34,023 nucleotides of DNA, taken from positions 1-34,023 of the forward strand of contig DAOVZK010000021.1 in the NCBI GenBank assembly GCA_030635145.1, read 5' to 3'. This document shows, piece after piece, positions 16,216-25,007 of this stretch. This DNA comes from Planctomycetota bacterium. GTDB taxonomy: Bacteria > Planctomycetota > Phycisphaerae > SM23-33. A program made the position numbers and the translations under genes. Position 1 is the stretch's first letter. Every line of letters starts with the position of its first letter. The notes under the pieces were generated by a model. The model was not told the DNA's origin. It worked only from the letters and a program-made list of their open reading frames with translations, and ran no database searches.

Positions 16216-16533
16216 ATGAAATCTGCATTTACACTAATCGAAATCTTGATCGTCGTTATTTTGCTTGGCATTTTGGCAGCTGTGGTTGTTCCGCAGTTCG
16301 TAGACTCGGCCGACAGCGTCAATCTCGGAAAAGCAAAGACTGACATTTCCACACTCAACAGCGTTGTGGAACACTATCGTGTATCGAATGGGGCTTATCC
16401 CACCGGTACGGTCTATGCCACTGCTGCTGGGGTACTTTCAACCGCTAACTTTATCCAGGACGCACCTGAAGCTCCGGATGGTTACACCTACAGCTATGCG
16501 AGTGGTAAGTTTTCGTACGCCGAAGCTGAGTAA
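16216..16533 (+). CDS. Type IV pilin-like/pseudopilin (GspG/PilA-like)
   Basis: This 105-residue prepilin has a short leader MKSA, then FTLIEILIVVILLGILAAVV, the classic methylated N-terminal helix with Phe at +1 and Glu at +5. The residue before the cleavage site is Ala, where Gly is usual. The small globular part (DISTLNSVVEHYRVSNGAYPTG) resembles GspG major pseudopilins and short ComGC-like pilins. GGAAGGA ten bases upstream supports the start. It is the only prepilin in the window and is followed directly by pilM. It is therefore likely the major subunit of this machine. Confidence 0.88.
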   Translation: MKSAFTLIEILIVVILLGILAAVVVPQFVDSADSVNLGKAKTDISTLNSVVEHYRVSNGAYPTGTVYATAAGVLSTANFIQDAPEAPDGYTYSYASGKFSYAEAE

Positions 16534-16678
16534 GGTTATATGTATCAACCGACCGCTGGGCGATTTCGATCGGCCTCAGCAACAAGGTTGAAATGATTTG
16601 AACAGGCCAGGCCGGAGTTGCCCGAGTGAGGGTGGCTCCGGCTGGCAGCATAGAAATTTGCAAAACGTAGTTGAGAGA

Positions 16679-17791
16679 ATGCAAATGACCCAGGTATTGC
16701 ACGGAAAAAAAATGTTCGGAGCGTCATCCAGACAAATGATGCCCATTGGGGTTGATCTCGGTTCTGCCTCGGTAAAGCTGGTTCAGCTCTGCGGGGTAAA
16801 AGACGGAGTTGAGCTTGCGGCCTGCGGGGCTGTCGATATTCCGGTATCCTATCGAGAAAATAGTTTCGAGCGGATGGGGTACCTCGCCAAGCACATACCG
16901 CAGGTTCTTCGCAGCGGGGGATTCAAATCACGCAAATGCGTTTTGGGAATACCCGCCGAGAATACATTCGTGCGGCACATCAAAATTCCGCGAACCGACG
17001 CCAAAAATACCGAACTTGCCATCCGCCGCGGGATCCAAAGCGAACTGCCGTACCCCTCACAGGAGGCCGTCATCAGACATGTCGTTGCCGGTGAGGTTTA
17101 CTGCGACGGTGAGATTCGCCAGGAAATAATCGTTGTCGCCATACCCCTCGAAACAATGGACGCCTATCTGGATATGGCCCGCCGTGCAGGTTTGAAGGTT
17201 GTGGGAGTTAACATCGAATCGCTGGCGATTGTGGAATGCTTTGCGAATCTGTTTCCGTGGGGCAGTAATCCGGAACATACAGCGTTGTATATCGATTTGG
17301 GCTCGGTCAGCACGCAGGTTGTCATCGCGAAGGGCAAGAATGTTGTCTTTGCGCGAAACCTTACGTGTGGCAGCAGAGATATCGACGAGTTGATCGTTAA
17401 GGGCATGGATGTTGCGGAAGATAAGATAGACGAATTTCGCATCGACGCGCAGAAAAAGAAACTCCCATCCGAGACCGAGCAGCAAATTTACGAACTGGTT
17501 CAACCGTGGGTCAGTGATGTGCATCACAGCATTGAGCAATGCATGCTGTACTATAAATCGGTATTTCGCGAGACACATGTGGATCGGCTGATTTTTACGG
17601 GCGGGCAGGCGATGGATAATCGGTTGTGTCAGATGCTGGCGAAGCGGTTGAATTTACCGGCCCATATCGGCGATCCAATGATGGGGCTTCGTACATCTGG
17701 GTGTGCCAGCGGTGCGGTTGATTTCAAGCAAACCCCGCGGCCGGGACTGGCAGTGGGAATAGGACTGAGTTTCTGCGGGAAGGAAGATTAG
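16679..17791 (+). CDS. pilM: Type IV pilus inner-membrane platform protein PilM
   Basis: PilM is a cytoplasmic actin-fold protein that binds the N-terminus of PilN and couples the assembly ATPases to the membrane alignment complex. The sequence shows PIGVDLGSASVKLVQL (phosphate-1 loop), ALYIDLGSVSTQVVI (phosphate-2) and LIFTGGQAM (adenosine site). The frame is open from a TTG at 16598, but the first 27 codons are unlike PilM. Candidate starts are ATG 16679 (GAGAGA upstream) and ATG 16712 (MFGASSRQ, like many PilM N-termini, with a weak GGA upstream). I list 16679, and the start is uncertain. It is followed nine bases later by pilN. Confidence 0.88.
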   Translation: MQMTQVLHGKKMFGASSRQMMPIGVDLGSASVKLVQLCGVKDGVELAACGAVDIPVSYRENSFERMGYLAKHIPQVLRSGGFKSRKCVLGIPAENTFVRHIKIPRTDAKNTELAIRRGIQSELPYPSQEAVIRHVVAGEVYCDGEIRQEIIVVAIPLETMDAYLDMARRAGLKVVGVNIESLAIVECFANLFPWGSNPEHTALYIDLGSVSTQVVIAKGKNVVFARNLTCGSRDIDELIVKGMDVAEDKIDEFRIDAQKKKLPSETEQQIYELVQPWVSDVHHSIEQCMLYYKSVFRETHVDRLIFTGGQAMDNRLCQMLAKRLNLPAHIGDPMMGLRTSGCASGAVDFKQTPRPGLAVGIGLSFCGKED

Positions 17792-17800
17792 AGTAATACC

Positions 17801-18598
17801 ATGAGTGCCATGAATTTATTACCGGAATCATATATTAAGCGGCAGTTCCGTGAACGGCTGGACTTGATGTGCATCTTAATTTTTGCTGTCATCATGGGCG
17901 GTGCGATTATTGTTGACCGTATGACACGCAGCAGCTTCGACGATGCCCGCGAAAAATACACAAACGCTTCGGTTACGAGCAAAAGTGCCTCGGGGCTAAC
18001 GGGCGAGTTTATGGCCCTTAAACGCACCAAAAATGAAATGATGGCCCAAGCTCAAGACGCCATGAAAATGGAAGAACGAATTCCGCGAAGCTATCTTCTG
18101 GGTGTGATTACAAATTCGCTGCCGGAAGCAATTTCGCTGACGAAAATCCAGCTTGAAACGACCATACCCGAACCTGAAAAGAAGGAAAAGGAGACAGGTT
18201 CAAATGTCCTCCACCGAAAAAGTTCGTCCGAGCAACCCGACGCCGACGAACCGCCTGCTCCCAAACCAGACCCCATTGTAACAGTTACGATTGAGGGCGT
18301 ATCGGTGTCGAAAAATGACTACGAAGTGGCCGAATTGATTCGGACGTTGAAAAGCAAAGGGCTGTTCAAAACGATAGAACCTCTCTATGCCCGGCAGCAG
18401 GAGTCGAAGAAATCCGACAAGTCTGCGGTGGGGGGGGCGGAGTTGCGTGAGTTTGGAATCAAAATGGAGCTTCTAAACGAAGTGGATATCCGGGCATTGA
18501 TAAAAGCAAATGGCGGAAGCCTTGATGCCCCGATTACTAAACCCGACAAAACCGAAAATATGACATCAGGCCTGCAGGTTGAAGGAGCGTCAAAATGA
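17801..18598 (+). CDS. pilN: Type IV pilus alignment protein PilN
   Basis: This is a bitopic inner-membrane protein. The N-terminal cytoplasmic MNLLPESY matches the INLLP motif by which PilN docks into PilM. A membrane segment follows (about 20-39), then a periplasmic coiled coil and ferredoxin-like domain. A Lys/Glu/Pro-rich insert interrupts the periplasmic part (about 130-160). At 265 residues it is longer than typical PilN proteins (about 180-200). Two ATGs, at 17801 and 17810, are possible. The end overlaps pilO by four bases (ATGA), so translation is probably coupled. Confidence 0.85.
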   Translation: MSAMNLLPESYIKRQFRERLDLMCILIFAVIMGGAIIVDRMTRSSFDDAREKYTNASVTSKSASGLTGEFMALKRTKNEMMAQAQDAMKMEERIPRSYLLGVITNSLPEAISLTKIQLETTIPEPEKKEKETGSNVLHRKSSSEQPDADEPPAPKPDPIVTVTIEGVSVSKNDYEVAELIRTLKSKGLFKTIEPLYARQQESKKSDKSAVGGAELREFGIKMELLNEVDIRALIKANGGSLDAPITKPDKTENMTSGLQVEGASK

Positions 18599-19182
18599 AC
18601 AAGATGTGCAAACGTGAAGCCATTTTTATCGCCTTGCTCATAATGGTGCCGATGCTGCTGTTTTTGGCGGTGATTAAACCGCGCTATGACTCCCAGAAGG
18701 ATATGACCCAAAGCGCCAAAACTATGTCTGCCACGTGTGACGAGTTTCAAAATGTTCGGCCGCTGGCGGTTAAAAGAGTTCAAAACGACAAGGTGGCGCT
18801 AAGCAAACTTGTCGAAGATACGCAAAAACGGCTGCCCGACGAGAGTGGATTGGGCGAGGTTCTTGGCGGGTTGACGAAGATGGCGCAGGATAACGGAGTG
18901 GCGCTTAACGATGTTCGGCCCGTAAGCAGAGGCCCCGACCAGCAAGCCGAAGCAAACGAACAAGGGTATGGTATCAACTGGATAGACATTGAGCTGGAAG
19001 GTTCCTTTGAGGGTGTGTACAACTTCCTAATCTCGCTGGAACATTATCCCAGGATAGTGCTCGTAGACACAATGACAATCACGAAGGTTAAAGGCCACAA
19101 CACCGAGGGGCCCCCACAGATAGATGCGAAGCTGGGGCTTGTGGTTTATCACAAAACAGCAGTAAGTGAGGATGCCGAATGA
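18595..19182 (+). CDS. pilO: Type IV pilus alignment protein PilO
   Basis: This 195-residue protein has one N-terminal membrane segment (about 9-27), a coiled coil, and a ferredoxin-like periplasmic domain containing IELEGSFEGVYNFLISLEHYPRIV, the most recognisable PilO stretch. It normally pairs with PilN in the periplasm to link the inner-membrane platform to the secretin. It overlaps both neighbours by four bases. The order M-N-O supports the identification. Confidence 0.85.
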   Translation: MNKMCKREAIFIALLIMVPMLLFLAVIKPRYDSQKDMTQSAKTMSATCDEFQNVRPLAVKRVQNDKVALSKLVEDTQKRLPDESGLGEVLGGLTKMAQDNGVALNDVRPVSRGPDQQAEANEQGYGINWIDIELEGSFEGVYNFLISLEHYPRIVLVDTMTITKVKGHNTEGPPQIDAKLGLVVYHKTAVSEDAE

Positions 19183-19838
19183 TTGAGCACCTTAAAAAAC
19201 ACCTGTCAAAAAATGGTAGTGCGTCAAGCGGGGGCGGTGGCGAGGCGGAATCGCAGAGCTTTTTCAACGCCAATCGCACAACTATCCTGATGGCCCTTGC
19301 CTTTGTCGCTGGGCTTGGTTGGGTTTTAATGTCGAGGGTAGGTGTCAAACCGTTCAAGCAGACCGAAGTTGAAGCCAGCAATAGTTTTTTTGTTGGGATG
19401 GGCGTAAGAGAAATGCAAATGCAACTCCCGCAGGCTGGGCAACCGCTCGATCCTGAGGTCAGTAAGCTGGTGAAAACTTTTTACGTCAAAACCAACGAAA
19501 AGCAGATTCCGGTGAGTCAGCTCAAAAAAAATCCCTTTACGCAGTACGTTTCCGAGGAGCAGAAAATAATCGCTGCCAAGCAGGAAGAGGATTTACCAGT
19601 CGAGGAAGTACCCAAGACTCCATCGCAGGAGGGGCTGAAGTTGCAGATGATTCTCATGGGCGACGATGTTAAATCGGCGACCATTTCGGGATATGTCATG
19701 AATGAGGGCGATATTATCAATGGCTGGAAATTGCTCCAAGTTAAGCATAATGCAGTGGTTGTGGAAAAGGGTGGGCGAAAGTGTACACTCGAACGCCACT
19801 TGCGGCCGATGGTTAAATCTGCCACCAAGGGGAAATGA
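19179..19838 (+). CDS. PilP/GspC-like periplasmic linker protein
   Basis: This 219-residue product occupies the PilP position after pilO (four-base overlap). It has an internal membrane segment (about 34-51) after a polar Gly/Ser-rich N-terminus, with no lipobox. The C-terminal part, LKLQMILMGDDVKSATISG through VKHNAVVVEKGGRKCTLER, looks like the beta-rich homology region shared by GspC and PilP, which binds secretin N domains. PilP is usually a lipoprotein, while GspC is membrane-anchored as here. The protein is therefore closer in architecture to GspC. An imperfect hairpin (AATCCGC/GCGGGTT) straddles the sequence after the stop, but it lacks a T-run. Confidence 0.75.
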   Translation: MIEHLKKHLSKNGSASSGGGGEAESQSFFNANRTTILMALAFVAGLGWVLMSRVGVKPFKQTEVEASNSFFVGMGVREMQMQLPQAGQPLDPEVSKLVKTFYVKTNEKQIPVSQLKKNPFTQYVSEEQKIIAAKQEEDLPVEEVPKTPSQEGLKLQMILMGDDVKSATISGYVMNEGDIINGWKLLQVKHNAVVVEKGGRKCTLERHLRPMVKSATKGK

Positions 19839-20009
19839 AAATCCGCATTTTTGGCGGGTTTGCTCTGTAAAATTGCGGGGGGATTTCTGGTGAATAGACG
19901 CGTAAAAAGGTAAGTATTTTTATTTGTCAGAATATTCGCAAATATACGCAAAAAACTCTCAGCTGGTTCCGACTAATAGGTGGTAAGAACATCTCAGGAG
20001 TAGTCACAG

Positions 20010-21824
20010 TTGGAACAAGAACCAGAAAACACTGACATCGGGCTGGCCCGGTTGGACACGTTCGGTACGGACTTGTTGTCCAAATCCGACGGTAATCTTG
20101 ATGAGTTGTGGAGCCCCCAACCCGCGGGAGCGGGGCCGGTGTCGGGGCCCGAGGCGGCGTTGCTGAGCAATGGTGAAATTACCCACGATCAGCTGGAGCT
20201 GGCCCACGCAACGCAGAAGGACAATCCGCACTTAAGCGTTCTTGATGCGCTCGTGCGTGGTAATGCCATCACCGAAGAGAGATCGGTTTCGGCAGCTGCG
20301 GATTATTTCAAGCTTCCCTATCGTCGAATCACAGTGGACGACGTTAACGAAGAAGCGTTTATGATGCTGCCGGTAAATTATCTGCGTTCCAAAGTCGTTT
20401 TACCGCTGGACTGGCACGACGAGGCGATCATCATCGCGATTTCGAATCCGTCGGATATTTTCCTGATGGACGACTTCCGCCGCCGCCTTAACGTTCCCGT
20501 CGAGTTGGTCGTATCACCACCAGCCGACATCCGAAAAACCATCGAAGACCTTTCCGCCGGACCAGGGCAACAAGTAGACGACATCGTTGCCGACTTTGAC
20601 GACGACACCGTTGCGCTTATTGACAGCGATGATGAGGAACAGCAGGACCTCGAGCAAATCGCCGGTGAAAGTCCCGTCATTCGCTATGTGAACTACGTTA
20701 TTTCAACGGCCGTCCGCGAAGGCGCCAGCGACATTCACATCGAACCGGGCGAGAAGCGATTGCGAGTTCGATTTCGTATGGACGGAATTCTTTTCGAGCA
20801 GACGGCACCGCCGGTGGCGATGCATGCGGCGATTCTGTCGCGCCTGAAAATTATGGCGAACCTGGATATCGCCGAGCGGCGACTACCTCAGGACGGCCGA
20901 ATTCGCGTAACCGTCAAGCGCCGTAGCATCGACCTGCGTGTCAGTACACTCCCGACCGTGCACGGTGAAAAATGCGTTATCCGAATTCTCGATAACCGCT
21001 CGATTAGCGTCGGGCTGGAAAATCTCGGATTTTCGCAGGAAATTCTCGCTAATTTCAAGAATCAGATCCTCCAGCCGCACGGAGTTATCCTTGTTACCGG
21101 CCCGACCGGTAGTGGTAAAAGTACCACGCTGTACTCGGCGCTTCAAATTATGGACGCCGCGAAACTCAACATCTCGACGGTGGAAGATCCCGTCGAATAC
21201 GAGCTGTCGTCTATTACGCAGGTTCACGTTCACGACGCAATCGGTATGACGTTCTCGGCAGCCCTTAGAAGTCTGCTGCGTCAGGACCCCGACGTCGTGA
21301 TGATCGGTGAAATTCGCGATAGCGAAACCGCTCGAATTGCCGTCCAGGCTGCCCTCACAGGTCACCTCGTTCTTTCGACGCTGCATACGAACGATGCCCC
21401 GTCGAGTATAACGCGGTTAATCAATATCGGCGTGGAACCGTTCCTTATCAGTGCCGCCTTGAACGGAATTTTAGCGCAGCGGCTGGTGCGACGCATATGC
21501 CCGAACTGCAAGGAAGAAATCGTCTCCGCTAGCCAACGCGAAATCGACTATGTCGCAAAAGAGGGCATTGAAAACGTACAGCTGTTCCACGGGGCCGGCT
21601 GCGAGCGATGCCGGCATACCGGGTACAAAGGACGTGTCGCCATATATGAATTGCTGGAACTCGGCGACGAAATGCGAGCGCTTATCCATACCAACCCGTC
21701 TGTAAACGAGGTTCGGAAGTTGGCTGTCAAAACCGGCATGAAAACTCTGAAGATTGACGGGTTGGAAAAAGTTACGCAGGGATTGACCACAGTCGAAGAA
21801 GTCATGCGAGTTACGGAAACATAG
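20010..21824 (+). CDS. pilB: Type IV pilus/type II secretion assembly ATPase (PilB/GspE)
   Basis: This 604-residue ATPase drives pilin polymerisation. It has an N-terminal MshEN/GspE-N-like domain (about 50-180) and an acidic linker (190-215). Walker A is GPTGSGKS (364-371), the Asp-box is VEDPVEYE (391-398) and Walker B is DPDVVMIGE (426-434). The zinc-binding cysteines CPNC (497-500) and CERC (531-534) are present. I see no in-frame ATG near the N-terminus. A TTG at 20010 with AGGAG nine bases upstream is the best start. It is separated from the PilP-like gene by about 170 bp and followed by a cassette repeat and pilT. Confidence 0.92.
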   Translation: MEQEPENTDIGLARLDTFGTDLLSKSDGNLDELWSPQPAGAGPVSGPEAALLSNGEITHDQLELAHATQKDNPHLSVLDALVRGNAITEERSVSAAADYFKLPYRRITVDDVNEEAFMMLPVNYLRSKVVLPLDWHDEAIIIAISNPSDIFLMDDFRRRLNVPVELVVSPPADIRKTIEDLSAGPGQQVDDIVADFDDDTVALIDSDDEEQQDLEQIAGESPVIRYVNYVISTAVREGASDIHIEPGEKRLRVRFRMDGILFEQTAPPVAMHAAILSRLKIMANLDIAERRLPQDGRIRVTVKRRSIDLRVSTLPTVHGEKCVIRILDNRSISVGLENLGFSQEILANFKNQILQPHGVILVTGPTGSGKSTTLYSALQIMDAAKLNISTVEDPVEYELSSITQVHVHDAIGMTFSAALRSLLRQDPDVVMIGEIRDSETARIAVQAALTGHLVLSTLHTNDAPSSITRLINIGVEPFLISAALNGILAQRLVRRICPNCKEEIVSASQREIDYVAKEGIENVQLFHGAGCERCRHTGYKGRVAIYELLELGDEMRALIHTNPSVNEVRKLAVKTGMKTLKIDGLEKVTQGLTTVEEVMRVTET

Positions 21825-21831
21825 ATCGAGG

Positions 21832-22075
21832 GTATGTTCACGCGAAAATTTTGACAGGATAACAAGATAGGATATTAGGTTAAAAAATCCTGTTAATCAT
21901 AATTAAAAATGTTGAACATCTGATGGTATTCAGCACTGCCCCGTTGCAACGAGGTTTAAGGTTAATAGTTTTTTTTGTTTTCTTTTTCAATAATTTATAT
22001 TTAATCCTGTGATCCTGTCAAAAAGAGAATTTTTAATAAAAAATTGATTAACAGGAAAAAGAGCATGAACGCTTA
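21832..22075 (+). repeat. 220-bp intergenic cassette repeat, copy D (pilB|pilT), diverged
   Basis: This copy starts about 7 bases after the pilB stop (GTATGTTCACGCG) and ends about 20 bases before the pilT GTG (CATGAACGCTTA). The outer arms are kept: TTTTGACAGGATAACAAGAT against ATCCTGTGATCCTGTCAAAA. The middle about 80 bases are replaced by unrelated sequence. The retained right part includes TTAACAGG. The junction creates a perfect TATAAT (22074-22079) just before pilT. Confidence 0.8.
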
Positions 22076-22095
22076 TAATCGAGGTAATTTTAATC

Positions 22096-23154
22096 GTGGA
22101 TAGAGCTACTTTATTGCAAAAGGCATTTGAACTCGGAGCCAGCGACATACATCTGGTTCCCGGGCACTGCCCGATGTTTCGCATTAACACGCTTTTGCAG
22201 GAAACCGATGGGTATGATCGAATTACCCCCGAAGATACTGCAAAGATGGTCGTCGAAATGGTCGGTGAAAAAATATTTGCCCGTTTAGACGAGAACCGCG
22301 ACATTGACTTCGCCACCGCTCTTTCGGGCGTGGGGCGTTTTCGTGTAAACGCGCACTATCAGCGTGGGGCGATCGGTATCGCCTTTCGTGCCATTCCGCA
22401 CGATGTTCCGGATATCGCAAGTCTGAATCTTCCTGAGATTGTGCAGGACTTCTACAACCTTCCGCGCGGATTGGTTTTGATTACAGGCCCGACGGGTAGC
22501 GGCAAAAGTACGACGCTCGCTTCGTTGATCGACGCGATGAACAAACATTACTCTCGCCACGTAATTACGCTTGAAGATCCAATCGAATATCAGATCAACT
22601 CGCGAAAAAGCCTTATTGAGCAGCGTGAACTTGGTTTTGACGTACCCTCGTTTGCCAGCGGGCTAAAACACTCCCTCCGCCAGGACCCCGACGTTATTCT
22701 CGTGGGTGAAATGCGCGACCTGGAAACAACCTCCGCTGCCCTTACCGCAGCAGAGACCGGGCACCTGGTGTTGTCGACGCTTCATACGCAAAGTGCGCAC
22801 CAAACACTTTCTCGAATCATAGACATTTACCCCGGTGAGCAGCAAAAGCAGATTCGCACCATGCTCTCTAATACGTTGCAGGCGGTGGTGACGCAGACAT
22901 TGTTCAATAAACGCGACAATTCGGGGATGGTACCGGCGTTGGAAATCATGATTTGCAATTCTGCGGCGCGGAACTGTATTCGCGATGATCGGCTGCACGA
23001 AATCCCGAACATTCTCGAGACCAATCGTGCCGCCGGAATGTGTACGATGGACGAATCGATAAAGAATTTGATCATTAACGGCCAGATAAATTTGGAAGAT
23101 GGAATCGCAAGGGCCCGTAATCCGGAGGCCTTGCATAAAGTTTTGGGGAGATAA
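22096..23154 (+). CDS. pilT: Pilus retraction ATPase PilT
   Basis: This 352-residue ATPase depolymerises type IV pili and powers twitching. It has the PilT N-terminal PAS-like domain (ASDIHLVPGHCPMFRI) and Walker A GPTGSGKS (131-138). LEDPIEY (159-165), Walker B DPDVILVGEMRD (197-208) and the His box LSTLHT (226-231) follow. ARNCIRDDR (291-299) corresponds to the PilT-specific AIRNLIRE motif needed for retraction. It lacks the zinc cysteines of PilB. The start is a GTG. AGG lies about 13 bases upstream, so the ribosome binding site is poor. The presence of PilT argues for a retractable pilus rather than a pure type II secretion system. Confidence 0.93.
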   Translation: MDRATLLQKAFELGASDIHLVPGHCPMFRINTLLQETDGYDRITPEDTAKMVVEMVGEKIFARLDENRDIDFATALSGVGRFRVNAHYQRGAIGIAFRAIPHDVPDIASLNLPEIVQDFYNLPRGLVLITGPTGSGKSTTLASLIDAMNKHYSRHVITLEDPIEYQINSRKSLIEQRELGFDVPSFASGLKHSLRQDPDVILVGEMRDLETTSAALTAAETGHLVLSTLHTQSAHQTLSRIIDIYPGEQQKQIRTMLSNTLQAVVTQTLFNKRDNSGMVPALEIMICNSAARNCIRDDRLHEIPNILETNRAAGMCTMDESIKNLIINGQINLEDGIARARNPEALHKVLGR

Positions 23155-23165
23155 TTCAGACAGCT

Positions 23166-24386
23166 ATGGCTAGATACAAATACGAAATTCAGGTTGACGG
23201 TGGCACCATCAAGTCTGGTGTGGTTAACGCGGCGTCGGTAATGGCGGCGTCGGAAATTGCACAGGGTTTTGGCGGGCAGGTTATAAGTGTTGAACCGGCG
23301 GGCGGCGAGGAGAGTTTGTTCGCCAGGATGCAGAACATTCGTGTCGAATCTCGGCCGGGGCTGAAAGAAGTAATGTACTTCACGAAGCAGCTGGCCGTTA
23401 TGATCAAGGCCGGAATCAGCATTCGAGACGCAATTGCAGGTATTCAGGAGCAGGTAACAAACATGCGTTTCCAGAAGATGCTTCTGCAGGTTCAGCAGGG
23501 CGTTGAGGCTGGTACTCCGTTTTCGCAAGCGTTGGCGCGGCATCCCAAAACTTTCAGTACGCTGTACGTAAATATGGTTCGTGCGTCGGAAATGTCCGGT
23601 AAGTTTTCGACCATGCTGGAGCGAATCGCCACCTATCAGGAGCAGCAGGCCGAAACCAGAAGCATGATAAAAGGGGCCATGATATACCCGGCCGTGCTGT
23701 TTACCCTGTCTGTCAGTGCGGTAATCTTTCTGCTGTCATGGGTGATGCCGCGATTTTTGAATATCTTCAAGGGCAAGGAGCATATGCTGCCTAAGCCCAC
23801 AAAAATGCTGCTGGCGGCGAGCGATTTTCTGCGAAACGACTGGATGTTCCTCATCGGAGGATTTGTCGCACTTATTGTGGGGCTGATCTTTGCGCTGCGA
23901 ACCGACGCCGGGAAGCTATATTTCGACAAGTTCAAACTCAAGATTCCGATTATGGGCCGAATGTTTCGGGCGATTTACATTTCCCGAGGCCTGCAGACCA
24001 TGGGCGAGCTTGTAAATGCCGGTGTGCCGATGCTCGAAACACTCGACATCACCGCCGACGTTTCCGGTAATCTTCTCTACCGCGATTTGTGGTTAAGTGT
24101 TCGCGACTCGGTGCAGGAGGGCGATAAAATCGTCACGCCGCTGAAGAAGAGTACACTTTTCCCTGGTAGCGTGGTGCAGATGATCTCGGCTGGTGAGGAG
24201 TCGGGGCAGCTCGGTAGTGTGTTGACGGATATTTCCGAATTTTACGCGCGGGAGCTGAAGGAAACAATCAAGGCGGTAACTTCGCTGATTGAACCCATCA
24301 TGATCGTCCTTATGGGCGGCGTCGTTGGTTTTATCGCGATGAGTATTATCCTGCCGGTGTTCAAGATGTCGACGATGGCCGGGTAG
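23166..24386 (+). CDS. pilC: Inner-membrane platform protein PilC/GspF
   Basis: This 406-residue polytopic protein has the two tandem T2SF domains of the family (about 70-193 and 273-395). They share the pattern FTKQLAVMIKAGISIRDAI and ISRGLQTMGELVNAGVPMLETL. Membrane segments are near 173-193, 226-243 and 376-396. The length is typical. It starts 11 bases after the pilT stop, so the two are co-transcribed. It is the rotor-like platform on which PilB and PilT act. No prepilin peptidase gene follows. Confidence 0.93.
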   Translation: MARYKYEIQVDGGTIKSGVVNAASVMAASEIAQGFGGQVISVEPAGGEESLFARMQNIRVESRPGLKEVMYFTKQLAVMIKAGISIRDAIAGIQEQVTNMRFQKMLLQVQQGVEAGTPFSQALARHPKTFSTLYVNMVRASEMSGKFSTMLERIATYQEQQAETRSMIKGAMIYPAVLFTLSVSAVIFLLSWVMPRFLNIFKGKEHMLPKPTKMLLAASDFLRNDWMFLIGGFVALIVGLIFALRTDAGKLYFDKFKLKIPIMGRMFRAIYISRGLQTMGELVNAGVPMLETLDITADVSGNLLYRDLWLSVRDSVQEGDKIVTPLKKSTLFPGSVVQMISAGEESGQLGSVLTDISEFYARELKETIKAVTSLIEPIMIVLMGGVVGFIAMSIILPVFKMSTMAG

Positions 24387-24478
24387 AGCGAAGATTTGGC
24401 AGGCTGCGCGGCACGTATCTCCCAGATGTCGGTCGCGGTGGCGGGTTTCAAATTTTTCGACTCAAAGAGGATATTATT

Positions 24479-24506
24479 TTGGATATGTAGCAGGTACTGA
24501 TATAAG
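24479..24506 (+). promoter_or_regulatory. Candidate promoter upstream of the STAS gene
   Basis: TTGGAT (24479-24484), a 16-base spacer and TATAAG (24501-24506) lie about 75 bases before the STAS start. The -35 has two mismatches, so support is moderate at best. Confidence 0.35.
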
Positions 24507-24580
24507 ATAAAGCTCAGAATATTCAGCCCTTGCACCAAAAAAGCTGAATCATGGTGATCCGAAATGCCGAAAGGAAGGAT

Positions 24581-24922
24581 ATGGATCTCAACGTTGAAAC
24601 AATAGGTGATATTTCAGTCGTGACTTTACTTGGTAATCATCTCGATGCCAGCAACCACGAAGACTTCATGCGCGATGTTACTCCGATTCTGGAAAAGACT
24701 CCGAATGTAGTGCTGGATATCGGTGAACTGCAGTCTCTCGACAGCTCCGGGCTTGGTGCGTTTGCATACTGTATGCGGATGGCACGCGATGCCGGTGGTG
24801 AGCTGAAAATCTGTCGCCCGTCGCAGCGCGTCATGGTGACATTCGACCTCGTGCATATCCACAGGATTATCGGTATTTTCGATACCCGCGACGAAGCCGT
24901 CGCCGCCTATCAGAATAACTAG
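24581..24922 (+). CDS. STAS-domain anti-sigma-factor antagonist (SpoIIAA-like)
   Basis: This 113-residue single-domain protein has the STAS fold pattern. VVLDIGELQSLDSSGLGAF carries the serine (DSSG) that is phosphorylated by the partner kinase/anti-sigma factor in SpoIIAA and RsbV. The C-terminal helix follows FDLVHIHRIIGIFDT. Such proteins release a sigma factor or feed a partner-switching cascade. No partner kinase or phosphatase gene lies in the window, so its target is unknown. An earlier in-frame ATG exists at 24551. I chose 24581 because AAAGGAAGG directly precedes it and the fold begins with MDLNVETIGDISVV. Confidence 0.88.
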   Translation: MDLNVETIGDISVVTLLGNHLDASNHEDFMRDVTPILEKTPNVVLDIGELQSLDSSGLGAFAYCMRMARDAGGELKICRPSQRVMVTFDLVHIHRIIGIFDTRDEAVAAYQNN

Positions 24923-24971
24923 CAGCCCGTCGCGTCAATTCGCATCCTTGGTACGCCATCCGACAAAACGG

Positions 24972-24999
24972 TTGACATTGCCGCTTTGCGCTGTATACT
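24972..24999 (+). promoter_or_regulatory. Strong sigma-70-type promoter of the ilv leader/ilvBN operon
   Basis: A perfect TTGACA (24972-24977), a 16-base spacer and TATACT (24994-24999) form the best promoter on the plus strand of the window. The predicted start point (about 25006-25008) coincides with the ATG of the Val-rich leader peptide at 25008. No Shine-Dalgarno sequence precedes that ATG, and the sequence there (CCTCC) is even anti-SD-like, so the leader is probably translated as a leaderless message. Confidence 0.65.
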
Positions 25000-25007
25000 G
25001 ACCTCCA

